This document shows, piece after piece, positions 1 through 5,750 of a stretch of DNA of 5,750 nucleotides. A program made the position numbers and the translations under genes. The DNA is from Moraxellaceae bacterium (GTDB lineage: Bacteria; Pseudomonadota; Gammaproteobacteria; Pseudomonadales; UBA3067). The notes beneath the pieces were generated by a model. It had not been told where the DNA came from. It saw only the letters and a list, made by a program, of their open reading frames with translations, and made no database searches. The number at the start of each line of letters is the position of its first letter. The first letter of the stretch is position 1. The stretch lies in assembly GCA_002401525.1 (NCBI GenBank), contig NVTH01000023.1, positions 10,423-16,172 of the forward strand. Reading direction: 5' to 3'.

Positions 1-34
1 CAATATCAGGTTTATGGGGAAGAATAATTGAAGG

Positions 35-1255
35 CTAAAAATTTGCAGCGGAGTGACTGGCTGCCGTGGGATGTTGAGCAAGGTGGGTAGGGGAGCCCAT
101 GGCGTTGAAAAGCGTGGTCTCCATTTGGGTCAGGGCAAAATCTAATTTATCCGACCAATTCTTGTCATCGAGACTGTATTGGCTGTCGCTGATTATAATG
201 TTGATTTTATTGCTTAAATCCATCGTTTGCTGGGTAAACAGGTTGTTTGTGCCGAGCCCTTGAGTGGCATTAGAGGCCCCTTTGCCCCTAGAACTGGTGG
301 GGAGACTTTTTGCGGCAGGAAGGAAATAGAGCAGGGCTTGAATGCGAGGCGTCAAAGGACGGTGGGCATGGCCGCTGAAGGTGGGGGTATTATCTTCTAC
401 TGAGCTTGGCTGATGAAGGTCTTTGCGGATTTCGCCCAGCGCCTTGTAGAGGGATTCAAGCGCCAGTAAAGAATAACGAGTATTGTCTGGCAGAGCCCAG
501 AGACTGTTGGCCTGATAGCAAGTGGAACGTATTAATTCAGAAAGCAGTAATAAATAGGCTCTGCGCCGATTATTCGGATGATCGGTAACCGGGCGCTGTG
601 GTTGGGGAGATTGCCAGTTTTCGAAGGGTGAATAGTGCTGCAAAGGCTTGAGTTGGCCCAGAGATTCCCCCCAGAGGAAGAATTCCAGTACGTGAAACCC
701 CAAACTCGCTTCACTGGCATCCGTTGGGCTATGTTGGGCAATCACTGTTTTTAGGTCTAAAGTGACTGTTACGTCGTTGACGATGCCGCTGAAAGGATAG
801 CCTGCGACGCTGTCGAGGTAGCCGGGAATGATTGGCCATTGGTCCATGAGTAAAATTTGCTGAAGCTGATTGGGGGGAGCAATGGTTTGTAAATAATGCA
901 GTGCTGGCTCCATGGCTTGGAATTTATCGTAGGTGCTTAACCAGTGTTGCTGAGCCAAAATGCGGTTTTCTTCACTGGGCTGGCGAAGGAATGTTTCAAT
1001 CGAGAGGTGAAGTTGATCTGCGTTGTGGTGCAATTGCGATGCTAATTGATTGCCGGCCGTGGAAAAATCATCGTGCCAAGCATTTCGCTGTGAGTGAGAT
1101 AAGAACTCCTCTTGGGAGGCCTCCTGAGTGGGCACGTTTGGGATCGGGTCAGGGGGGGGGCTACAACCTAAGAGCAGAGACGCCAAACTCATCATCATTA
1201 GGCTGACGAAGCTGCGCTGAAGGAACAGGGTTAAATTTTGCAATTGAAGGCTCAT
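35..1255 (-). CDS. Imelysin-family (peptidase M75-like) outer-membrane lipoprotein
   Basis: The protein has 406 residues from the chosen start. It opens with a lipoprotein signal: a hydrophobic stretch ending in the lipobox LLGC, with the lipidated Cys at residue 31. Ser at +2 suggests outer-membrane sorting. A Pro-rich linker follows. The imelysin domain carries the family hallmark GxHxxE as GFHVLE at residues 186-191, preceded by the typical WPIIPGYLD block at about 140-147. Imelysin-like proteins are periplasmic or surface proteins often linked to iron uptake; a real peptidase activity is doubtful for most members, and the ligand here is unknown. The frame is open upstream to ATGs at 1309 and 1297, but those would put 18 or 14 extra residues before the signal and overlap the HAD gene. 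The ATG at 1255 is therefore preferred, although no Shine-Dalgarno precedes it. The gene starts 10 bases after the HAD stop, so translational coupling is likely. No hairpin terminator is visible in the 34 bases after the stop. Confidence 0.88.
   Translation of the reverse strand: MSLQLQNLTLFLQRSFVSLMMMSLASLLLGCSPPPDPIPNVPTQEASQEEFLSHSQRNAWHDDFSTAGNQLASQLHHNADQLHLSIETFLRQPSEENRILAQQHWLSTYDKFQAMEPALHYLQTIAPPNQLQQILLMDQWPIIPGYLDSVAGYPFSGIVNDVTVTLDLKTVIAQHSPTDASEASLGFHVLEFFLWGESLGQLKPLQHYSPFENWQSPQPQRPVTDHPNNRRRAYLLLLSELIRSTCYQANSLWALPDNTRYSLLALESLYKALGEIRKDLHQPSSVEDNTPTFSGHAHRPLTPRIQALLYFLPAAKSLPTSSRGKGASNATQGLGTNNLFTQQTMDLSNKINIIISDSQYSLDDKNWSDKLDFALTQMETTLFNAMGSPTHLAQHPTAASHSAANF
1152..1160 (-). 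repeat. Nine-C homopolymer in the lipoprotein coding strand
   Basis: On the coding strand there is an uninterrupted run of nine C. It begins with the last base of the Ser codon after the lipobox Cys and covers the three following Pro codons. Runs of this length are prone to strand slippage, and a one-base change would shift the frame directly after the lipidation site. In the sequence given the frame is intact. Confidence 0.85.
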
Positions 1256-1265
1256 GGTGTGGGCG

Positions 1266-1922
1266 CTATTCAGTGAGATCGAGTATTTGCCAATCATGCT
1301 GCTTGGCATAGCGTTTTAAGGTGTCGTCTGCATTGACTGCAATGGCTTCGTCGACAGTTTTTAGTAAAGGTAAATCGTTGTGGGAGTCACTGTAGAAGTA
1401 TTTATAGTCGTAATGGCAATTGGATTGCGCTAACCACTGTTCAAGGCGCTTTATTTTGCCGTCGCTGTAGCTGGGGATGCCACTAATTTTGCCGGTATAT
1501 TGGCCGTCTTTTAATTCGGGCTCCGTGGCAATTAAATGGGCAATCTTAAAAAGCTCAGCAATGGGCTGAGTAATAAATCGATTGGTGGCAGTGATGATAA
1601 GCAGTTCGTGCTGTTGGGCGCGATGTTGTTCCACTAATGCTTGAGCCTTGGGTAACACCATGGGAACAATTTTTTGATGAATGAATTCTTTTCGAATGGC
1701 TTCCATTTTTGCTTTTGGGAATTGAGTTAGGATTTGCAGTGCAAATTCTTGGTAAGCATCGATATCGAGACAGCCGTCTAAATAATCTTGATAAAATTGA
1801 TCGTTCTGACGTTTATACGAGGAGGCATCTACTAGGTTTTTTTCAATGATAAATTCGCCCCAGGTGTGATCACTATCGCCATTCAGTAGGGTGTTATCGA
1901 GGTCAAAAATAGCTAATTTCAT
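1266..1922 (-). CDS. HAD-superfamily subfamily IB phosphatase
   Basis: The protein has 218 residues and shows all four HAD motifs. Motif I is FDLDNTLL, with nucleophile Asp7 and Asp9. Motif II is IITATN, with Thr111 and Thr113. Motif III is the Lys in SDGKIKRL, near 156. Motif IV is YSDSHNDLPLL, with Asp179 and Asp183. The cap insert between motifs I and II is helical and SerB-like. The start GDSD motif, TATNRFIT and SDSHNDLPLL match the family modelled as HAD-SF-IB-hyp1 (relatives of CicA and SerB). It is expected to be a cytosolic Mg-dependent phosphatase on a small phosphorylated metabolite. I recall, but cannot check, that a Pseudomonas relative next to rppH-ptsP was assigned as histidinol-phosphatase. 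The frame stays open for 88 more codons upstream (to 2186), but that stretch has no HAD-like content. The ATG at 1922 starts exactly at the family N terminus and has a Shine-Dalgarno. The gene is divergent from rppH and 10 bases upstream of the imelysin gene. Confidence 0.93.
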   Translation of the reverse strand: MKLAIFDLDNTLLNGDSDHTWGEFIIEKNLVDASSYKRQNDQFYQDYLDGCLDIDAYQEFALQILTQFPKAKMEAIRKEFIHQKIVPMVLPKAQALVEQHRAQQHELLIITATNRFITQPIAELFKIAHLIATEPELKDGQYTGKISGIPSYSDGKIKRLEQWLAQSNCHYDYKYFYSDSHNDLPLLKTVDEAIAVNADDTLKRYAKQHDWQILDLTE

Positions 1923-1931
1923 AGAGGGGTA

Positions 1932-1937
1932 TCCTAA
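1932..1937 (-). promoter_or_regulatory. Ribosome binding site of the HAD gene
   Basis: On the minus strand TTAGGA lies 9 bases before the ATG at 1922. This site decides in favour of the short HAD start over the longer open frame that reaches 2186, where no comparable purine-rich site is seen. Confidence 0.6.
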
Positions 1938-1964
1938 TGCTCCAATGGCAATGCTGAATCTTAA

Positions 1965-1979
1965 AAAATTCTGAATTTT
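1965..1979. promoter_or_regulatory. AT-rich perfect palindrome upstream of the HAD gene
   Basis: AAAATTC, one T, then GAATTTT: two 7-base arms around a single central base, 43 bases before the HAD start codon. The size and position suit a dimeric regulator's operator or a promoter-overlapping element, but AT-rich palindromes also arise by chance in such spacers. The regulator, if any, is unknown. Confidence 0.3.
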
Positions 1980-2039
1980 AAAAGTAGTTGGGTCGGCGCG
2001 GTGTAAGTTTAGAGACGATGGTATGGCAGTCCCGGCGCT

Positions 2040-2101
2040 GCATCCGTAGTTCGGCACCAGCGGTTCGAAAAAGGTCGGTCTGGAAGTGGTCGTTCGGATG
2101 C
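2040..2101. repeat. Long-range inverted repeat in the divergent spacer
   Basis: GCATCCG at 2040-2046 is complementary to CGGATGC at 2095-2101, enclosing 48 bases. Inside, CCAG (2058-2061) can pair with CTGG (2080-2083), so a nested two-part stem is possible on either strand. It could be part of a small RNA or of the HAD mRNA leader. It matches no RNA family that I recognise. Confidence 0.35.
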
Positions 2102-2354
2102 TATCGTTGGGAGCGTGTAGTGTAGGGCGTTGGCGTGGTTTTTCCCAGAGCCGCATGGCGATTAGCACAGGCTTCGCATTACTCATTACATTGGCGGGAT
2201 GGAATTTTAGATCGCTTTAGTAATCCCTGGCCCAATGCTTGCCGGGTATGGTAACTTATTAAGAATATTGATGAATTTAGTTTATTTGGCCCTGGTTTTA
2301 AGGCCCTGTATTTAAGGCAATGTATTCAGGGTGCTTTTTGATGTATTTGCTGAT

Positions 2355-2361
2355 GAGAGAG
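2355..2361 (+). promoter_or_regulatory. Ribosome binding site of rppH (supports the GTG start)
   Basis: The purine run GAGAGAG ends 8 bases before the GTG at 2370. That is normal Shine-Dalgarno spacing and supports this start over the GTG at 2331, which is 39 bases upstream in the same frame. Confidence 0.55.
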
Positions 2362-2369
2362 AAAAAACT

Positions 2370-2858
2370 GTGATCGATGAGGATGGATATCGCCCCAATG
2401 TAGGCATCATCGTCCATAATGCTGCGGGGCAGGTATTGTGGGCGCGCCGTATCGGGCAAGATTCTTGGCAATTTCCTCAAGGCGGCATAGATCGCGACGA
2501 GTCTCCTGAGCAAGCGCTTTACCGGGAGTTATTGGAGGAAGTCGGGTTGATGAAGTCTGATGTGCGTCTCGTAGCTGGGACTGAAGGCTGGTTACGTTAT
2601 ACCTTGCCCAAGCGTTATATCCGCTCAGATGTCGACCGTGTTTGCATTGGTCAAAAGCAAAAATGGTTTTTGCTAGAGTTAGTAAGTGATGACTCCAAAG
2701 TTGATTTGCAGAGAGGCAGTGAATCTCCCGAATTTGATCGCTGGCAGTGGGTGAACTATTGGTACCCTCTTTCACAAGTGATCGAATTTAAGCGGGAAGT
2801 ATACCAACAGGCGTTGACTGAGCTGTGCCCTGGGTTTATCGAAAAGTTAGCCCCTTAG
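2370..2858 (+). CDS. rppH: RNA 5'-pyrophosphohydrolase RppH (Nudix hydrolase)
   Basis: RppH converts the 5'-triphosphate (or diphosphate) end of mRNA to a monophosphate, which lets RNase E begin decay; it acts in the cytosol with Mg ions. The protein has 162 residues, against about 176 in E. coli, the difference being a shorter C-terminal tail. The complete Nudix box GX5EX7REUXEEXGU runs from Gly38 to Leu60, with catalytic glutamates in RELLEEVGL. Other RppH signatures are [11 protein letters not shown] at the N terminus, [28 protein letters not shown] and the late [14 protein letters not shown]. The E. coli protein begins MIDDDGYRP, and here the codon before IDEDGYRP is GTG, so the start is placed at that GTG. 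The next gene, ptsP, is on the same strand 147 bases on; this pairing is conserved in gammaproteobacteria and suggests an operon, though the long repeat-filled gap may hold a separate promoter. Confidence 0.96.
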   Translation: MIDEDGYRPNVGIIVHNAAGQVLWARRIGQDSWQFPQGGIDRDESPEQALYRELLEEVGLMKSDVRLVAGTEGWLRYTLPKRYIRSDVDRVCIGQKQKWFLLELVSDDSKVDLQRGSESPEFDRWQWVNYWYPLSQVIEFKREVYQQALTELCPGFIEKLAP

Positions 2859-2862
2859 CGTT

Positions 2863-2927
2863 GAACTACTGATAAGAACTACTGATAAGAACTACTGATA
2901 AGAACTACTGATAAGAACTACCGATTA
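2863..2927 (+). repeat. 13-base tandem repeat array, five units
   Basis: The unit is GAACTACTGATAA. Copies at 2863-2875, 2876-2888, 2889-2901 and 2902-2914 are identical; the fifth, at 2915-2927, differs at two positions. The array begins 4 bases after the rppH stop. Because 13 is not a multiple of three, the adjacent stops TGA TAA in each unit fall in a different frame each time, so three units close every forward frame. The unit has no internal dyad, so it is not a hairpin terminator. Confidence 0.95.
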
Positions 2928-3005
2928 GAATTTGATTAAAGATTATTTAAGTTAAACAAGACTTAATATAAACAACTATTCACGATGGTTTTTTAAAATA
3001 TAGAT
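2928..3005 (+). promoter_or_regulatory. AT-rich ptsP leader with an inverted repeat, possible promoter
   Basis: This stretch is strongly AT-rich. TTAAGT at 2947-2952 and ACTTAA at 2961-2966 form an inverted repeat with an 8-base centre. TATAAA at 2967-2972 could act as a -10 box, but no good -35 box lies at the right distance. GATTA occurs three times nearby (2923-2945). No Shine-Dalgarno is seen before the ptsP ATG; the last bases are a T-run followed by AAAATATAGAT. A promoter is plausible, not shown. Confidence 0.3.
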
Positions 3006-5273
3006 ATGTTAACGACACTCAGACGGATTGTTCAGGCGGTTAATAATGCGCCTAATTTAATGCAGGCCGTTGAGGTGATGGTGAGTCTTGTTAAAGAGGC
3101 TTTTGCCACCGATGTGTGTTCGGTTTATCTATTTGATCACACGGAGAGCCGTTATTTTCTGATGGCCACCGAAGGGCTCAATAAAGAAGCGGTGGGGCAG
3201 GTGAGTTTAGGGGTGTCCGAAGGATTAGTGGGCTTGGTGGGACTCAGGGAAGAGCCGGTTAATATTGAAATCGCTTCAGCGCATCCTAAATATCGTTATT
3301 TGGCGGAAACTGGCGAAGAAAAGTTTGGTTCCTTTCTGGGGGCTCCTATTATCCATCATGGCCGTGTATTGGGGGTTGTGGTGGTGCAGCAGGGCGGAAA
3401 GCGTTGCTTTGATCAAAGCGAAGAAGCCTTTCTGGTGACCATATGCGCTCAACTCGCGGGGGTTATTGCCCACGCGGAATCCACGGGCGCATTGGCTGGA
3501 ATTCCTTATTTATATGGTAAAGATCGGCCGGTCGAGTTTCGAGGGGTGTCAGGGGCCACTGGCGTTGCCATTGGCCCTGCCGTGGTGATTTATCCATTAG
3601 CCGATTTGGATGCTGTGCCTGATCGAAAGGTGGATGACATTGAGCCCGAAGTGGAGGTGTTTGAACACGCGTTGGCCGCAGTGCAGGCCGCTATCAACAA
3701 ACTTAGGGATAGTTACGAGCACACCCTGCAGCGTGAAGAAAAAGATTTATTTGATGTTTATTTAAGGATTCTGGATAAAAACTCCATTGGTGGAGAAATT
3801 ATCGACAAAATTAAGGAGGGGTACTGGGCGCAGTCTGCTTTGCGAATCGTGGTGGAGCAGTACGTGAAAAATTTTGAAGCGATGGATGATCCTTATTTGA
3901 GAGAAAGAGCAGCGGATGTTCGCGATTTAGGGTTAAGGATTCTGGCTCAATTGCAACAAAATAAACCGCCTCAGCTCGAATATCCAGAGCGCTCGATATT
4001 AATCGGCGAAGAAATTACCACCTCGGTGTTGATGGAAATCCCCAAGCATAAGTTGGCCGGCATAGTGTCGGTGAAAGGCTCCATTAATTCCCACATGGCG
4101 ATCGTGGCGCGGGCGTTAGGCGTGCCCACTGTCGTGGGGGCGGTGGATTTGCCGTTTAGCCAACTTGAGAACTGCACCTTGATTGTGGACGGGTATCAAG
4201 GTTTGGTGAGTGTTAATCCGAACCCCGAATCACTGAAGCATTATGAAGCGTTGAGGGCTGAAGAAGAGCAGCTTGTGGAAGACATGGAAGGCTATCGGGA
4301 TCTGCCCGCGGAAACGCCCGATGGTCATAAAGTGGCGCTTTGGGTCAATACAGGTTTGATGGCGGATGTGCTTCGCTCCCTCGATCGCGGTGCTGAAGGG
4401 GTGGGTTTATACCGTACCGAAATTCCTTTTATGATCCGTGACCGCTTTCCTAGCGAACAAGAACAAATTGATATTTATCAAGAGCAACTGCAAGCGTTTG
4501 CGCCTCACCCGGTGACCATGAGAACGTTGGATATTGGAGGCGATAAAGCGCTGCCTTATTTTCCCATTGCCGAAGAGAATCCATTTTTAGGATGGCGCGG
4601 GATTCGAATTAGTTTGGACCACCCTGAGATCTTTTTAGTGCAAGTGCGATCGATGTTGAAAGCGGGGGCCGGCTTAACTAATCTGCGAATTCTTTTGCCA
4701 ATGATCACCAATGTATTGGAGGTGGAAGAGGCCTGCTATTTTATTCATCGAGCCTATTTGGAAGTGAAAGAAGAAGGCTTTGACATTGAAATGCCTCCAG
4801 TCGGCGCAATGATTGAGATCCCCGGAGCGGTGTATCAAGTGCGCGAAATCGCCCAGCGGGTGGACTTTATTTCGGTGGGCAGCAATGACTTAACGCAATA
4901 TCTTTTGGCGGTTGATCGTAACAATCCACGTGTTGCGGATTTATATCAATCCTGCCACCCTGCAGTTCTGCAAGCATTGCAAATCATCGTTGACGAAGCG
5001 CATAAGGAAGGCAAGCCAGTGAGTATTTGTGGTGAGATGGCGGGTGATGCGCGCACAGCCGTTTTATTAATGGCCATGGGTTATGATAGCTTAAGCATGA
5101 GCGCGGCTAATTTGTTACGAGTGAAATGGGCGCTGCGGCAGATTAATATGGAGTCTGCGAAAACTTGGCTTAATGATATCAAACAGTTTGATAATGCTGA
5201 GGTCATTAGCAGCTATATGGATATGGCGTTTGAACGCGTCGGTTTAGGCGGTTTGACCCGCGCCGGAAAATAA
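3006..5273 (+). CDS. ptsP: Nitrogen-PTS enzyme I (PEP-protein phosphotransferase, EI-Ntr)
   Basis: PtsP takes phosphate from phosphoenolpyruvate and passes it to NPr (PtsO), which passes it to EIIA-Ntr (PtsN); this cytosolic relay regulates nitrogen, potassium and envelope functions rather than moving sugar. The protein has 755 residues (E. coli 748). A GAF sensor domain covers about 16-158 (VCSVYLFD, EGLVGLVG, FGSFLGAPII); in E. coli this domain senses glutamine. The enzyme I part begins near 178 (RGVSGATGVAIGPAVV) with the NPr-binding helical region. The phospho-histidine is His363 in NSHMAIVARALGVPTVVG. The PEP-binding barrel follows from about 435, with GLYRTEIPF (467-475), RTLDIGGDK (506-514), GWRGIRISLD (529-538), SVGSNDLTQY (623-632) and catalytic Cys675 in ICGEMAGD. 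All key residues are present. The ATG start matches the conserved MLTxLRxIV N terminus although no ribosome site is visible. The gene follows rppH and meets a convergent peptidase gene 27 bases after its stop. Confidence 0.97.
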   Translation: MLTTLRRIVQAVNNAPNLMQAVEVMVSLVKEAFATDVCSVYLFDHTESRYFLMATEGLNKEAVGQVSLGVSEGLVGLVGLREEPVNIEIASAHPKYRYLAETGEEKFGSFLGAPIIHHGRVLGVVVVQQGGKRCFDQSEEAFLVTICAQLAGVIAHAESTGALAGIPYLYGKDRPVEFRGVSGATGVAIGPAVVIYPLADLDAVPDRKVDDIEPEVEVFEHALAAVQAAINKLRDSYEHTLQREEKDLFDVYLRILDKNSIGGEIIDKIKEGYWAQSALRIVVEQYVKNFEAMDDPYLRERAADVRDLGLRILAQLQQNKPPQLEYPERSILIGEEITTSVLMEIPKHKLAGIVSVKGSINSHMAIVARALGVPTVVGAVDLPFSQLENCTLIVDGYQGLVSVNPNPESLKHYEALRAEEEQLVEDMEGYRDLPAETPDGHKVALWVNTGLMADVLRSLDRGAEGVGLYRTEIPFMIRDRFPSEQEQIDIYQEQLQAFAPHPVTMRTLDIGGDKALPYFPIAEENPFLGWRGIRISLDHPEIFLVQVRSMLKAGAGLTNLRILLPMITNVLEVEEACYFIHRAYLEVKEEGFDIEMPPVGAMIEIPGAVYQVREIAQRVDFISVGSNDLTQYLLAVDRNNPRVADLYQSCHPAVLQALQIIVDEAHKEGKPVSICGEMAGDARTAVLLMAMGYDSLSMSAANLLRVKWALRQINMESAKTWLNDIKQFDNAEVISSYMDMAFERVGLGGLTRAGK

Positions 5274-5300
5274 AAATTTAAATATAAAATTCTACTAAGC

Positions 5301-5750
5301 TTATCCGCACCAGTGTCTAACGGGCCCCGTGTCCAAATGAATAAAACCACTTTTCTCATAAAACCCCACTCCGCCGAATTTCAAATTGCGCGCTAATTGA
5401 TAACTCTCTTTTAACGATGTGTTGGGCAGTTGAATATCGATCGCTTTCCCTAAGGTATGAAAACTATTTTTTGCAACCCCATCGGTCTTTTTACGCAGCA
5501 TTTCATTGCTTGCTTTTGATCGATAAGCAGAAATAATGCGCACGTCATCCGAACAATTTAAGGTTTCTTTGAGGAGATAGAGTGCGTCAAGAAGTGTGGT
5601 ATTCATAGCAATGCTTGTGCCGTTGCGATGGTCGCGGAGGAATAAATTCAGTTGCTGAAGGTTTTCAGTAATGTATTGGCCTTTTTCCCAGTAAGTCACG
5701 TTAATTCTTTCACCGGTGTGTGAATTGCACAATTTAAGTTCACGGCTAGG
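5301..5750 (-). CDS. YcbK/MepK-like peptidoglycan endopeptidase (DUF882, M15 family), 5' end cut by window
   Basis: The visible 149 residues run off the right edge of the window in an open frame. The first visible residues, SRELKLCNSHTGERINVTYW, already match the family's HTGE-x4-TYW block, so the TTG at 5732 is not the true start. About 30-40 residues, including an export signal in known relatives, should lie beyond 5750. Family features are FLRDHR, the SAYRS motif, and the M15 zinc-site pattern: SFHTLGKAID with His98 and Asp105, then FIHLDTG with His138 and Asp140 (numbered in the visible fragment). The E. coli relative MepK (YcbK) is a periplasmic murein endopeptidase that cuts peptide cross-links. 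The gene is convergent with ptsP; the 27 bases between the stops have no GC-rich hairpin. The family call is firm; the precise cross-link specificity is inferred. Confidence 0.9.
   Translation of the reverse strand, partial: PSRELKLCNSHTGERINVTYWEKGQYITENLQQLNLFLRDHRNGTSIAMNTTLLDALYLLKETLNCSDDVRIISAYRSKASNEMLRKKTDGVAKNSFHTLGKAIDIQLPNTSLKESYQLARNLKFGGVGFYEKSGFIHLDTGPVRHWCG

Larger units (their letters stand above)
1923..2369. other. Divergent intergenic region between the HAD gene and rppH
   Basis: This 447-base spacer should contain promoters for both directions. I see no convincing gene. The minus-strand frame in continuity with the HAD gene is open to 2186 but lacks a ribosome site and family-like sequence. 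A 21-codon plus-strand frame at 2155-2220 would encode a hydrophobic peptide (MAISTGFALLITLAGW...) but has only a weak purine stretch before it. The part from about 1990 to 2170 is visibly richer in G and C than the AT-rich flanks and includes a long-range inverted repeat. On the rppH side the heptamer GGCCCTG occurs twice (2287-2293 and 2302-2308). No strong sigma-70 promoter with good -35 and -10 boxes was found in either direction. Confidence 0.7.

Noticed and set aside
901..1206. 101-codon plus-strand open frame
   Set aside because: It is antisense to the imelysin gene, has no recognisable protein features, and reads as a shadow of the real coding strand.
2060..2080. GGTTCGAAA-like sequence resembling a tRNA T-loop or an attachment site
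   Set aside because: The flanking bases do not form the five-base T stem, and no acceptor or anticodon stem can be built around it.
2155..2220. 21-codon plus-strand frame encoding a hydrophobic peptide
   Set aside because: Only a weak ribosome site, very short, and no sign of conservation can be seen; chance is the simpler explanation. It is mentioned in the spacer entry.
2407..2775. 122-codon minus-strand open frame inside rppH
   Set aside because: It overlaps the whole Nudix domain of a clearly identified gene and has no family-like motifs.
2863..2927. Tandem array as a CRISPR
   Set aside because: The units are 13 bases, directly adjacent and without spacers, so it is a simple tandem repeat.
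5320..5330. GC-rich palindrome ACGGGCCCCGT as a terminator for ptsP
   Set aside because: It lies inside the peptidase coding region, has a one-base centre too tight for a hairpin loop, and no T-run follows it on the plus strand.

Overview
The window looks like chromosomal DNA of a gammaproteobacterium. The main evidence is the pair rppH-ptsP in the same order and strand as in Escherichia and Pseudomonas, with protein sequences close to those families. A HAD subfamily IB phosphatase gene lies divergently just upstream, as I recall for Pseudomonas. Moderate GC, AT-rich spacers and an outer-membrane-type lipoprotein signal fit a free-living, possibly aquatic member, but the genus cannot be fixed from this sequence.

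Layout, left to right. (1) 35-1255, minus: imelysin-family (M75-like) lipoprotein. (2) 1266-1922, minus: HAD-IB phosphatase, lying 10 bases upstream of the lipoprotein gene and probably co-transcribed with it. (3) 1923-2369: a 447-base divergent spacer with no convincing gene. It holds an AT-rich palindrome close to the HAD start and a more GC-rich block with a long-range inverted repeat. (4) 2370-2858, plus: rppH, starting at GTG. (5) 2859-3005: a spacer with five copies of a 13-base tandem repeat, followed by an AT-rich leader. (6) 3006-5273, plus: ptsP, complete, encoding a GAF domain fused to an enzyme I domain. (7) 5301-5750, minus: a YcbK/MepK-like (DUF882, M15) peptidoglycan peptidase gene, convergent with ptsP, whose 5' end lies beyond the window.

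How the genes work together. RppH removes pyrophosphate from the 5' end of RNA and so feeds transcripts into RNase E decay. PtsP is the first phosphotransferase of the nitrogen PTS (PtsP to NPr to EIIA-Ntr), a regulatory relay. The two are neighbours in many gammaproteobacteria. The HAD enzyme and imelysin lipoprotein form a separate two-gene unit with no obvious pathway link. The peptidase belongs to cell-wall remodelling.

I did not find a clearly novel multi-gene system. The points that most deserve a second look are the nine-C tract just after the lipoprotein cysteine codon (possible slippage site), the 13-base repeat array that puts double stop codons in all three forward frames between rppH and ptsP, the imelysin-HAD pairing, and the structured non-coding block in the divergent spacer.
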